Shown here: positions 10,667 through 21,341 of the stretch, in pieces
Numbering within the stretch: position 1 is the stretch's first letter
Layout: each line of letters begins with the position of its first letter
Assembly (NCBI GenBank): GCA_020747065.1
Contig: JAGMVK010000015.1
Location: forward strand, 1,240,001 to 1,304,000
Reading direction: 5' to 3'
Source of the DNA: Cadophora sp. MPI-SDFR-AT-0126
Lineage: Eukaryota; Ascomycota; Leotiomycetes; Helotiales; Ploettnerulaceae
DNA: 64,000 nucleotides
Position numbers and translations under genes: made by a program
Notes under the pieces: generated by a model
The model's database searches: none
Told to the model about the DNA's origin: nothing
What the model saw: the letters and a program-made list of their open reading frames with translations, nothing else

Positions 10667-10972
10667 ATGAAGACCGACTTTACTCTTCTCTTCGTCGCCA
10701 CCGCGGCAATCTTTACAGGCACTAATGCTCAATTCGTCGTACGTCACTCTTCCAAACCTAGACCAGCTTCGTCTCTTGCCACATTTCTACAGTCTTTTGA
10801 TATATGTACTTTCCTTTTATGGCTGGCGACTGTCTAATCACATTATCTATAGACGAGATGCAGATGCGATCTCGGCGGCCTTTGTCAGGGCTTTACTGCA
10901 ACCGCAAATAACGAGTTCATCAGCTGCGCCGCATTCTGCCCGGCGAAGTTCAGCGGTGGCAAAGCGTGCTAG
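10667..10972 (+). CDS. Small secreted cysteine-rich protein
   Basis: Two exons, 10667-10738 and 10853-10972, with a 114-bp intron (GTACGT donor, CTATAG acceptor, CTAAT branch-like sequence upstream of the acceptor); both junctions are phase 0. The product is 63 aa. Residues 1-22 form a clear signal peptide (MKTDF, hydrophobic LLFVATAAIF, TGTNAQ with cleavage likely after NA or NAQ). The mature chain of about 41 residues has six cysteines spaced C-x-C-x5-C-x13-C-x3-C-x9-C, the last being the final residue, enough for three disulfides. I do not recognise the family; size, secretion and cysteine density fit the broad class of fungal small secreted proteins (candidate effectors or antimicrobial-like peptides), which is inference. 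It sits alone between transposon-rich blocks. Without splicing the first frame ends in a hydrophobic 56-aa product, so cDNA evidence matters. Confidence 0.72.
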
Positions 10973-11930
10973 ATTGATATCGTATATCTGGCCTATCCTG
11001 GGGAAGCATGACTGAGAGCGGGGTGGGAAGGGGACGGGGATACGAGAACATTGATATACGGCCTGTTGTTCTGTGTTGTAAGAGGATAGCAATTTTGTCT
11101 CATTGTTGTGGAATGGGCTCTTGTATGGGTGTCACTCCTTGAATTGAGTTCATGAGAGGCGAAGTCGAGCGATCTATCTTTTGAGTCCTTAACGCTAACA
11201 TATGTAAATAGTGTTAGTGTTTTCGTGAGAAATATGAGATGACGCGTGTTCATTGGCGGTGCTTGTATATTTATTGGTTACAACGCGAAGCTGTACGCAA
11301 GGGCACGTGACAATAGCTGGTGGTAGTAGTATACATTGATCTTTTGGTCCCAGTCACTGAGTTGGCGAGATTAACCTCAACCCCGTTACAGTGTAAATAG
11401 ATTAACATTGAATCAGCTTAGTCAATGAAGTCAAGGTCGGGAGGTTTTTTTCTAGTTGGTCTATGAGATGTTGGGTTACTATGCTTTTTTAATTCGTCTA
11501 CTACGAAGATCAGCGTATATTGATCTACTAATAGGTACTAATAGGTGGAGTCTATTTCAACTTTCGAGTATATTACTTGACTATTATGTTTAAGTATAGA
11601 TGAAGAGAATTGGATTGGTCACCTCGTTAGAGTTTTGGAATACTAGTGTCGATAACCTTGAAGCACATCGCAAAAACTCGTCTAACGGACCGCCCTTCGT
11701 CGTGAGTTGATGGATATTGCCCACACTAAAGATGGGGTGGAAAGGGGTGCTTAAATGAAATCTGATATATAGAATAAAGTGTTCAGTCTTTATATAAGCT
11801 TTCTAGAGCTTCGCCTATGATTCCTCGCATAAGCGAAGATAGGCAGAGAAACTTGTTGCTTAATCAAGATATGCTCCAGCCGTCGTAAGTGCGAGAGCAA
11901 GTCCGTCTAGCTTCTTAGTAGGCTTTACAA
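10973..11930. other. Intergenic, no gene seen
   Basis: Moderate composition, declining toward AT-rich after 11.75 kb. Should contain the 3' untranslated region of the small secreted protein gene; nothing else identified. Confidence 0.4.
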
Positions 11931-13150
11931 TATCCAAATCTATAAACGAGTTAAAGTTATATTAAGAAATATAAATAGCACTTATTATTCTCTAATCTTT
12001 TTTGGTTTAATATATTTAATAAAATCTGATGATTATCCTGGATATTTTTTTGCTTTATAACTTATATACAATGCTTTATTTTAACTTCCGACGACCGTAT
12101 TATAATAATAACTAAACTTTAATACGATTTAGAAAGAATTTAATAAATATTAATTACTACTAAGTCTGTGATTTTAACTGACTTTAGATATTGTAATTAT
12201 TATAAATTATTATATCGCGTTTTATATAAAAGATTTAGCTATAGTTTGATAGTATTAATTACCTTGTCCAAGTCTCCTTTTATATTTATATTACTCAGCC
12301 GGCTAGCCGAAGGGTATCTTTGTAATATTTGTTTATTACTATAACAAAACTCTGTTTTATCGAATCCTTGTTTTTAATATTTAGTTAGAATATAGCCGAG
12401 TAATTATCCTTATGCCGCTTTGCGTATATTATTCAAATCCTGTTGTCTTTAATATTTACATTTTTAGTTCGGGCAAAATAATGTAAAAAATAATAAGAGT
12501 ACGTAATAAACATACGACTTGTTTTATAAAATTATTTTAATAAAAACGTTTTACTTTTTACTTTATATCTCCTTTTAATATTAACCTCTTTTTTATATAA
12601 GCTTAAATAAAACTATATTACTAATACCTAATATATTAGTCGTTAGCTACGGATTATTAATTTATAATATTTATTACTGCTTATTACTTCTTATAATACC
12701 TCCGAAAATCTTATGCTCTTCTTACAAATTCATAGCTAACTTTGCGTTTACTTTTAAGGCCGGCCTCGTCGTCTCTTCTACTATGAGCCGTCTAATACAT
12801 CGGCTTTACTAATACCTGCTTAGCTCGTAAAAAAGTGTACCTGAATCGCTTTTTAAGGTCTAGTAAAAGAGACTTTACCGATCTCTTCTTATAAGTAGCT
12901 ATTTTTCTCTCCTATCTTAAGTATCGTCGTATCTTTTTCAACTGTCCACCGAACACGCCCTATTATTTAAAGACAAACGGCGACGGGATATATATTAGAA
13001 TATACGCTAACATCGTGAGGATTTGTAGCTTCTACAGACATCTCCGTATTAGAACGCATGCTTAACGCTTCGGAATAGAAGTGCTCTAAGACATATAACA
13101 GCTAAAACTCGAGAATATATATCGTCTTATTTTTAATTTTAATACATTTT
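11931..13150. repeat. AT-rich RIP-degraded block
   Basis: Very TpA-rich with stops in all frames. It contains the Myb/SANT-like coding relic listed separately. No terminal repeats could be paired. Confidence 0.6.
12720..13030 (-). pseudogene. Myb/SANT-like plus AT-hook protein relic
   Basis: Read on the minus strand, a single frame gives ATNPHDVSVY, then RVRWTVEKDTTILKIGEKNS, EEIGKV, RP, stop, KAIQVHFFTS, and finally KRRRGRP. The spacing of Trp, the acidic DTTIL helix, EEI and AIQVH is that of the Myb/SANT-like domain of many fungal proteins, and RGRP is an AT-hook core. Stops fall where Trp or Gln would be expected (for example TAA in SYL-stop-EEI), as RIP would produce. It is either a host gene copied and RIP-mutated or a DNA-binding domain from a mobile element. 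Confidence 0.5.
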
Positions 13151-14189
13151 AAGCAGTCTTAAAAGGGCTATTCCTGGTACTCCGTGACTAGTGCCGACTC
13201 CACCGTAACGGAGGGACTCCGAGAGGTTCGCGAAGAATGGTAGTCGTCGTCAGCTATCCCCTCAGCTGCCAGAGTTTTGACCCACTGAAGACCCCTGGAG
13301 CGACACCCTAAATTAAGCGAAGAACACCAAAATTTTAGGCTGTCATCCAAATTCAGTGTATTCTACAGCTCATCCGGACGAAAGTCCCTGCATCGGTAGG
13401 ATTTGCTACTGCGTGTTCGGGCATGATTGTTGCATTAAATAGTAGGTCTTTTAATAGGGAAATAAGTGAGAAAATAAAGTTGTTAATGTTTTTGTTTACC
13501 CGGCCCCGCACCGCACGGGCCCTGTAGTGATGGCAACCCCGTAACACCCTGTAGAAAAGTGTGCGATTTGTGCTTCTGGCAGTTGAGGGGATAGGTGCGG
13601 CTCACGGGCAGTATCAGAGCGTTGTTCGTCGAGGCCTCGTCATCCTCGTGTCAGGCTGCAATTGCTGGCTTCGGGGTGGTAGATATCGCTGCCAATCTCA
13701 GTCTCGTCCGGGTGCCGCCACTTCGCTCCCCGTTCCTCCGGCTCATCGGCGTCGCCGCCGTCGTCCGTATCTTTCAGCTTGTAAAAACAAACGACAAATC
13801 GAGATAACATCAACGACGACAAAACTCTCTCCCAGTGATCTGCAGCGATCCCATGGTGCGGGCGGGGTCCAATGATCCTAGGGTATCCTCGTTACGAAGG
13901 CGGGCGGCATTAAAAACCAGCCATCTAGTTAAGCGAGAGTTTGTCGCAGCAAGACCCTCCCTCGACTTCCAAAGTTATTTTACGTTTTCATAGCATCAAT
14001 AAGTCTAGATATTTTATTTGTGTAAAATTTGAATGTTGAAGTTTAACCTATATAAGAGAGGGTTTGATTTAATAGTGAAGTTCCTCGGATGCACGCCTTT
14101 AAAAACGAGGGAATTTTGGTGTTCCTCGCCAAGCTTCAAATGACCAGATTTCAATGGCGCCGGTCTTCGTCATGAACACGGTCACGGTA
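13151..14189. other. GC-richer spacer, no confident gene
   Basis: Composition returns to normal, with CpG-rich stretches near 13.5-13.9 kb. Short open frames exist on both strands, but none has a domain, splice structure or start context that I trust. Confidence 0.4.
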
Positions 14190-15788
14190 CGGAGGTCGCG
14201 GCAATAAGTTATGAGAACGCCACTACCTTGGCGCCTTAGCATGCCAGCGCATCACCCGAACCCCTCTAAATGTAAATACTCTCTTTTAATGTAGTATTTT
14301 GAAGCTATTTGTATTCTATAATATTACTAAAATGACTTCTAATATGCGATAAAGTTAATATAATATTAGTATAAGACTTTAAGCTCTTACTCTTCTTGAA
14401 ATTAAAGTACTAATAGCTTTAATTAATGAAATTACTTCTATATCTCCTCCCTTGATTTATCAACTACGAAAGATTACGATTATAAGAGGCTATAAGCCAC
14501 GAGAAGATTGAAAGCTTTTAATTTCGTATATTACTAATACAGATTAATTAGAAAGATCTATTAAAGCTACTAAAAAGATTTAACAAAAAGTTAAAAAAAT
14601 CTTAATAAAAAACTCAACTACACGTACTCTCTCGACTTAAGTAATTACAAATATCCTCACTAATAAAAACCCTTCTTTTAAGATCTCAGCTCGTACCGTG
14701 TAGTTAATTCTTGCAAAATTAAGCTACAGAAACTTCAAGCTAACGTATAAACCAGGTCTTACTTTAACTGTAAAAGCCGCACGTCTTAAATAGTATTAAG
14801 ATCATGCTAATTAGACTCTTAAAGATTGGAAAAACGTAATCTAATCTAACGAGACTTCTGTAATAATAGGAGGTCAGCGAGGTCAAATAAGAGTCTAGTA
14901 AAAGGCTTCTAAAACCTATAATCCACACATTATTCGTTATTAATAGAAAGGCTATAAGCAATTCATGTTTTAGAATTGTTTTTCGTATAATAAGAAGGGG
15001 CCGTATTATATTTAGAAGGATAAGATAATTACAAAAAAGAAAGCGGTAGATATATGGCTTGAAGAGCAGAATAAGTTTCTCGAGCTAGAGTGTAAGATCA
15101 ATTAGGAGCTCGAGACTATAATGCAGCGTACTCGATTATCTCAAAAAATACTAGGAAAAAAACCGATTTAGCAATAAAAGAAATCGACGGGAAAGCTTAT
15201 ACAAGACTCTAAGGGAGGAATTAATTAGTACTAATATTAAAAGTTGATTCTTTAAGAGAAGCTCTTACCTTTTACTCGAGAGTGCAAGAAAGACCGACCT
15301 AATATAATCGTTCAAGAAGATAACGCCTCCCCGCACGCTCACTTGTATTAATAACAAGTATATAATCTCTTTGAGATCTCTCGAATACTCTAGCCAGCGA
15401 ATTCTCCCGATTTGAATATAATCGAGCCGCTCTGGTTCTAGATAAAAAAGGAAATAACAAAACACGGAGCTACGACAGGGCAAAAACAAATAGAAGAAGA
15501 CTAGTTAGATTATTGGAATAATTTAAGTTAAGAACGTATTTAATGATAGATTAAGAGAATCCTAAAGCATATAAAACAAGTAATCGTTCTAGAAGGCAAA
15601 AATAAGTACACTAAAGGTTCAGGGAAAAGAAAACGTAATCCAGATAGAGTACAATGAATATAGAATAAAGAATCTTCTTTGATTTCCATATAAATTAAGT
15701 ATGAAGGAGTTACTAAGGCTCATTACCCTTGCATGCCTTGGCAACGCTAAGGTAGTGGCGTTCTCATAACTTATTGCCGCGACCTCCG
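14190..15788 (+). mobile_element. RIP-degraded Tc1/mariner element
   Basis: Inverted ends of about 44 bp: CGGAGGTCGCGGCAATAAGT onward at 14190-14233 and its near-perfect complement at 15745-15788, each next to TA within GTAC. Similarity may continue a few bases outward (TCAC), so the true tips are uncertain by under 10 bp. The ends are GC-normal while the interior is strongly AT-shifted. The family differs from the 6.9-8.2 kb element in end sequence. Confidence 0.85.
14390..15600 (+). pseudogene. Degraded Tc1/mariner transposase
   Basis: The plus-strand translation still shows IIVQEDNASPHAH near 15300-15345 (second catalytic Asp) and PANSPDLNIIEPLW near 15395-15440 (Glu motif), followed by KKEIT. 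Upstream segments are broken by many TAG/TAA codons, often where Gln or Trp is expected. No functional protein can be made. Confidence 0.78.
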
Positions 15789-16086
15789 TACAGTGAGGTG
15801 CAATAATTTTGAACACCTATTGTCCATGCCAACTTTCCAGCGTGACTACTTATACGTACTTTCAAGGCGGCAGTACTTGGACTGCCCACTGTACAAAGGA
15901 ACATCGGAGCTTTCCGTAAGAGCCGTTCTCAAGATTGTGGATTCAACCATCCCATGACCATAAGATTGTGGCTGCCGGGAGCAAAAACTATCCGCTCGAG
16001 AGAAGTATTTATCCCCGTTACTCACACTCACACAGACTCTTTCAGCACAACCTGCTCAAATAAATATTGTGTCTCGAATCAACAGT
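15789..16086. other. Upstream region of the FAD monooxygenase
   Basis: Normal composition, no gene. A CA/CT-rich leader (CTCACACTCACACAGACTC, about 16020-16040) precedes the start codon at 16087 and probably lies in the 5' untranslated region. Confidence 0.4.
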
Positions 16087-17654
16087 ATGAAATCCATAGC
16101 GATCATCGGAGCTGGTGTTGGAGGATGCACCACCTATCTCTTCCTCCAAAAGCATATTGTCCCCCACATCCCCAACATAAAAATCCATATCTACGAGGCC
16201 TACCCAGCACCGCCATATCTCTCAAAATCCACCCCGAGCACCAGCTCTCCCACTCACACAAGAAACCCAGAAGAAACACCAAACCTTTCCTCCACCCCAG
16301 CAACAAACGTTACCACTGCAACTGGCGGTTTCCTCGGCTTTTCCCCCAACGGAATCCGTGTTCTCAAGGCTCTGGATCCGGAGATTTACGCTCGCATTCA
16401 AGCATCTAGCATCGAAGTTGACGTGTTCGCCTTCCAGATTTCCTCTGGCCGTATGCTAGGGAATTTTTCCTCGGGAGGAAAGGAGCGGTACGGACATGGG
16501 ACGTTTATGATTAATCGCGCTGCATTGCATGATGCTGTATTGGAAAAGGTGAGACATGAAGACATTAGTTTCGGGAGGAAGGTCGCAAGGGTAGTGGATG
16601 GGGAGAAGATAGTGAGGGTTGAGTTTGAGGACAGGGGGAGTGTGGAGGCGGACTTGGTCGTGGGCGCTGATGGAGTATGGGGGAGAACGAAGGATGCTAT
16701 TGAGGAATGTAGGGGGCTGGCGCCCGAGTATGAGTAAGTGTCCCATCTTCATGAAAATTTATACGACTGACGAATACTTGAAGTGGTCTTGTGGGTATTG
16801 GTGGGTTTCTAGACGAAAAGACGACTCGGGATCTACTCGATAAGCTCCAGTCCAACAAGGATCTGGTCATCCCCAAGAACGCGGTGACTATGACCTTTGG
16901 TTCTGGAGCTTTCTTCGGAACCGTTATCGACTTGGATCGACTAGATAAACCTGCGTCTAAAGATGGCAGCTATGAAAATGGCGATGTTGAGCATGACATC
17001 CCTTTCGCGGCTTGGTGGTCAACATTTCCCATGGAGCCCGCTCCAACATCCCGCACTCCCTTCTCCGAAGTTAAGGAAAAGGTGCTCGAAAAGCACAAAG
17101 GCTGGACCCCTCTAATTACAGCTCTCATTGAAGCTAGTGGATTCGACGAGCGAAAGGGAAGTACAATGGTACTTCCACGCTGGATCACGCCAACTCTTCC
17201 GAAGTGGACGAGTGACAGTGGCCGTATCCTTCTGATGGGTGATACTGCACATTGCATGCCTCCTGATAGTGGTCAAGGCGCAAGCTGTGCGGTTGAAGAT
17301 GCCATGACAATTGGACTGCTGTGCGAGGCTCTCTTTTCCGACCTGAAAGCAAGCAAAAGTTCGGAATCAGAGAAGTTGAAACAATTGTGTGACTTGTATA
17401 CCAAAGTCCGCAAGCCGCGGTGTGAGTATATTGTTGCCGAGGCCCGGAAACGAGGAGATCTAAAGAGAGATATGGGGTGGTTAGAGCAAACAATCCGTAA
17501 TGTGGTCATGTTTGCTTTGTGCAAGTTCATGCCGGAGTCAGCGATGGATGGTTTTTTTTCTTGGGATACCGAGACAGAGGTGAAGAAAGCTTTGAAGGGA
17601 GAGGTTCCTGCTGTTAAAGGGAAGGGTAAAGTGATAACGGCGGCGGAGAAGTGA
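16087..17654 (+). CDS. FAD-dependent monooxygenase (aromatic hydroxylase type)
   Basis: Flavoprotein hydroxylase of the FAD_binding_3/salicylate-hydroxylase-like family, which inserts oxygen into aromatic or polyketide substrates using NAD(P)H; the substrate cannot be told. Exons are 16087-16733 and 16784-17654, with a 50-bp intron (GTAAGT, CTGAC branch, GAAG acceptor). The product is 505 aa. Visible motifs: N-terminal dinucleotide fold SIAIIGAGVGG (residues 3-13), VVGADGVWGRTK (DG motif) near the exon 1 end, and the second FAD motif GRILLMGDTAHCMPPDSGQG near residues 361-380. The ATG at 16087 is chosen because it places the GxGxxG motif at the very N-terminus as in the family. Odd: about 35 Ser/Thr/Pro-rich residues (PSTSSPTHTRN, STPATNVTTAT) sit between the first strand-helix and the conserved FSPNG segment. 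It has no gene neighbours within 1 kb. Confidence 0.9.
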
Positions 17655-18216
17655 GAAGAAACATGTCGAAGGTAAAGAATGCAAAGGAGGCCAACCTAGC
17701 TTCATGTGCGGCTAGGTGTAAAACCAGTTAGAATAAAGGAGATAAAACATTTCAGTATTTTGAATTCCTAGCTGAAGAGCGAACTGAATCGCCAGTCTAT
17801 TTAAAGCATCTTCGTCAGAGAGGTCCATTTATAAAACCACGCTGATCTGCTTGAGTCTTTTTTGGAATCGCGGGTCGGCTCAGGAGCGTCGTTTTATAGA
17901 CCCTCAGCTACCCTCTTGCGTTTCTTAATCAAGGAACTTGGTTAAAGAATGCCGTTCTCTAGGAACCTCTGGCAATCCCCGAGCACCTCCACGATCACGA
18001 ACCCTGGATCCACATCGTCACTCCAACCCCCAACTGGCAGCCTAGTCATTCGCCGCTTCGCGTTTCGTATTACCATCAAGCCACAGCTCCATCCATCGTT
18101 CTGCTGTGGGCAGGGCTGACCTCTAGGTTAGCGCTTGGTAACACACATCAACTTATTCACTTACTGCCTCAACGTATCCGAATTTTAAGTACTTGAATTC
18201 CTCCTATCCCGAATTA
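17655..18216. other. Intergenic, no confident gene
   Basis: Holds the 3' region of the monooxygenase. A 56-codon frame at about 17949-18120 has no recognisable feature and is not called. Confidence 0.4.
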
Positions 18217-18931
18217 AGTCCCCACCCCCCCTTTCCAGCCACCCCCCCATTCCGGCCACTTTTTACACCAAAAACTCGATTTTTATCTCCCCCAAACGTT
18301 TATAGAATTTTATGAAACTTTTAATATCGGTTTATTACCTTTTATCTAGCGACAAATTAAAAGGATTTTTATTTCAAATAATTTAAAATGTATTAAATAC
18401 AATTTTAAGTTTTTACAAACAAAAAAAAAGCTTCTGTAATAATTTATAAAAAGATTAGAAATTATAATAACTTACAGTATATATATTAGGTCTTATAATT
18501 TAAAAAGTTTAAGTGTTTTGTATTAGTAGTTCTTATACAAATAAGTAATTAAATTCCCTTATATAAATTATTTCTATAGGGTTTTATAACCTACTTATTT
18601 GTATAAAAGCTATTAATAGCAACTATTGACTTTTATGGAAATTAAAAGATATATATCTAATATATAAACTATATTAATTTCAATTGTTTTTATATTTTAT
18701 TACAAAAGTTATACAGAAGTATTTTTTGACGTTTTTGTATGTAAAACTTTTGTTTTATAATTACAAAATATTACGTAATCAACTGGCTCTCTAATCGTAA
18801 TACTAATAAAAAAGTATAGTAAGTATATTTTAAGAGTTTTAGACGTTTTTATTAATATTTCATAGAATTAAAGAGGGTCGAAAATCGCTATTTTTGGTGT
18901 AAATGGTGGCCGGAATGGGGGGGTGGGGACT
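18217..18931. mobile_element. Foldback (long inverted repeat) element, copy 1
   Basis: A 715-bp AT-rich, non-coding element whose two halves are diverged inverted copies. The outer ends read AGTCCCCACCCCCCC and its complement GGGGGGGTGGGGACT, then GGCCAC and ACACCAAAAA on both arms. The centre, near 18570, is flanked by TTATACAAATAAGTA and its exact complement TACTTATTTGTATAA. TA precedes the left end; TG follows the right end. The left arm carries a short extra duplication (CCCTTTCCAGCCACC). It shares end sequence and architecture with the element at 44238-44936. Confidence 0.8.
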
Positions 18932-19854
18932 TGGACTACCTTCGAAAAGTTATCGATTCCGCTTACTTCTATCTATTGTCTTATTGGGGTTGACTTTGTT
19001 TTGCGGTGAATAGTTGCACAGCTCGCTATTAAATCGTAGTAATATATCATTTTAGTTTGTATATTAATCTCGAGTAGTGTAAAGTGGTTTGTACTTAGAT
19101 GCAACGGGCGAAAGCAAACCAGTGCATCTTCGAGATCATTCTTATTATCGCGACTGTGGGTGTCGATCTCTGATCTCTAGCGACAGAAGGGGTTCTACAG
19201 AAGTGCGATCTTGCCCTCCGCGTCTTTCTTATGAAGTTAGATACTATGACCGATCTTTACGGATATACGCCTATCGGTTATCTCCAAAATAGTTGTAATA
19301 TCCTAGTTATAATACTATTCTTTAGAGCGGAGCCTATCGAATATACCGCATGAAAGTTCGACAAGTCTGTTTACTATCATAGTATCGTCATCGCTAAGCG
19401 TCTTCTTAAATAGAACCTGGCTGATGCGTTCGACGAGTTAATTAAAAGTAGTATTTAAATAACCTTACGGTATTAGTACTTGTTATTCGAGTATAGTATA
19501 TTAGTTTAAGTATGTAACACCTAAACTAAGGACTTGCTTACCCTTCCTTGTCCATACTTAGTGCGCAAGCTTGAAACTTCCTTCGACGTTGTGATAGGAT
19601 GTAATTCGAGCAAGTCAAAGAAGTGGGAAAGGTCGGGCTGACCTGTCTTCACTAGTAGCTTTACCTATTCGTTGAGGATAGAGAGTAATTCCATTTTTGT
19701 GGATTTGCCTGAAATAATGTAACGACTTTGTCGATTTCTCTTTTACTCGATTTCACATAGCTCCTAGACGGGTTCAGGGTTAGTAATTGTCAGGCAAAAA
19801 AAATACACCACGTGATATACCATATATCTTGGTCGAAGAGAGTTCCCAGATGCG
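18932..19854. other. Intergenic, no gene seen
   Basis: Partly AT-rich, with no recognisable coding domain. Possibly old relic sequence. Confidence 0.4.
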
Positions 19855-20409
19855 TCACCTGAACAAAATCTCGTAATGTTCGGCCCTTATAAAAGAGTGT
19901 GGTGAGATTCTTCCTCCTCGCAGCCAAGATCCTCTTCTGAATGTCGGCCGATTTTCGAGACGGAGAGCGATCCTCACTGTCCTTGAAGTGAGTTCCTCGG
20001 GGTTCTTAATGGAAGTACTATCCTGCGGCTCCTTGAGATACTCATCAAGAACTATAGTGGCTAGTCGTTTTCTGGGTGCTCCACGTTTCGTACGAGGTGG
20101 GTCTCTTTCAGCCTCTGCAAGCTCGTTTTCATACCACTCTGAAGCGCCCATCATCTCGATCATATGTAGAATAGTTACCTTTTTAGAGCGGGACTGGCTA
20201 GCTTTGAGCATGTTCAGCCACATAGATGCTAACAAAGGTTTCGAGTTGTTCGTGATCGGTATGGATTCTCCCCTTTTCACTTCAGTAGGAGCAACCGGAA
20301 TTACATCAAAGCTCGATCGAATCGTGCTGAGGATTTCGCAATGAACCTCGGACGGGACTTCTTGGCTGTTGGTCATAACATGCATAGTCTGGATTGTTTT
20401 GGCGACCAT
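19855..20409 (-). CDS. Hypothetical protein, 184 aa
   Basis: Uninterrupted minus-strand frame of normal codon composition starting at ATG 20409 (MVAKTIQTMHV). A 5' untranslated intron is possible: GTAAGT at about 20502 and CCCCTCAG just before the start region, where the frame carries a TAG upstream of the ATG. The protein is charged, with an Arg/Lys-rich patch (PPRTKRGAPRKRLA) around residues 110-125 and no signal peptide or membrane segment. I do not recognise it. The basic patch could bind nucleic acid, but that is a guess. It could be a fragment of a larger gene, since it sits between AT-rich segments. Confidence 0.5.
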   Translation of the reverse strand: MVAKTIQTMHVMTNSQEVPSEVHCEILSTIRSSFDVIPVAPTEVKRGESIPITNNSKPLLASMWLNMLKASQSRSKKVTILHMIEMMGASEWYENELAEAERDPPRTKRGAPRKRLATIVLDEYLKEPQDSTSIKNPEELTSRTVRIALRLENRPTFRRGSWLRGGRISPHSFIRAEHYEILFR

Positions 20410-21341
20410 ATCAGTTAATATAAGCAACTATCTGAGGGGAGAAGAGGGTAGAATGGTTTGGCAATTTTGGATTCGAAGAAACTATTCCCCATTAACTTAC
20501 TGTGCTTGTATCGGAGCCGTATTAGATAACTTTGTCTGTTGATGCCCTATGTAAGATGAAGGCGACGTAATTCCGTCTAGCAAGGTTATAGCTACTTTCT
20601 CTAGTGAAGACGTGGCTCGTCATTTTCGGTCCGAGGCGATAGATAACCTCCGTTCACTGTGGGCGTGAATACGGTCGTGTTTGGTGTGATAGTTTTATAA
20701 AGGCGATAATAACTTTTAAAGCGAATAAGTATTGTTTTTAATATATAGAGCTTATTTGAGCCTTCTAGTGAATGAAAGGTTTGTATAATTAAGTAAAAAA
20801 GTTCTGTATTAATAGGGCTAATCTCGCGAAGTCTATTCTTAGAAAGGAGGGGTCAAAATGCGGCCCCTCACCATCCTGGCTTGGATATCGACACGGGCTC
20901 CTCATTGTGCAATCGCACCATAGGCTTAAGATTTAGAGGATCGCGGGGACAAATGCGGCTCCGATGTTGGCTATCAAGACGAGAGACCTGAAAGACAGCT
21001 ATCAAGAATGGAAGGTCTATTGATAAACCGCGACCTGAATAATAGACAAATAGCTCTAAAATACATCTAGCCTCAAGCTCGAAAGCATTAAGTGACTTGA
21101 GAAACCTTTAAATAAACGTTAAACTCAAGCAAATAAGTAGATTAAGAAATAGTGTGGCTAGCACATTGACGTGCGGGGCATTGAAGCAATATGCAGTGAT
21201 ATGTTACACAGCATTATCAAATATCAAGAAACGATCTGCTTAAAAACTTTGAATAAAGACCTATATTTAGTCCTTGTTGAATATGTAGACTCTCCTGTAT
21301 TAAACTTCATTCAGTTCAAGGGCGTTTTGGCCGATTCACGC
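20410..21341. other. Intergenic, partly AT-rich
   Basis: AT-rich between about 20690 and 21130 with no readable domain. Nothing supportable. Confidence 0.4.

Noticed and set aside
13561..13875. Overlapping frames in a GC-rich stretch
   Set aside because: Open frames on three registers at once are explained by low stop frequency in GC-rich DNA; no motif.
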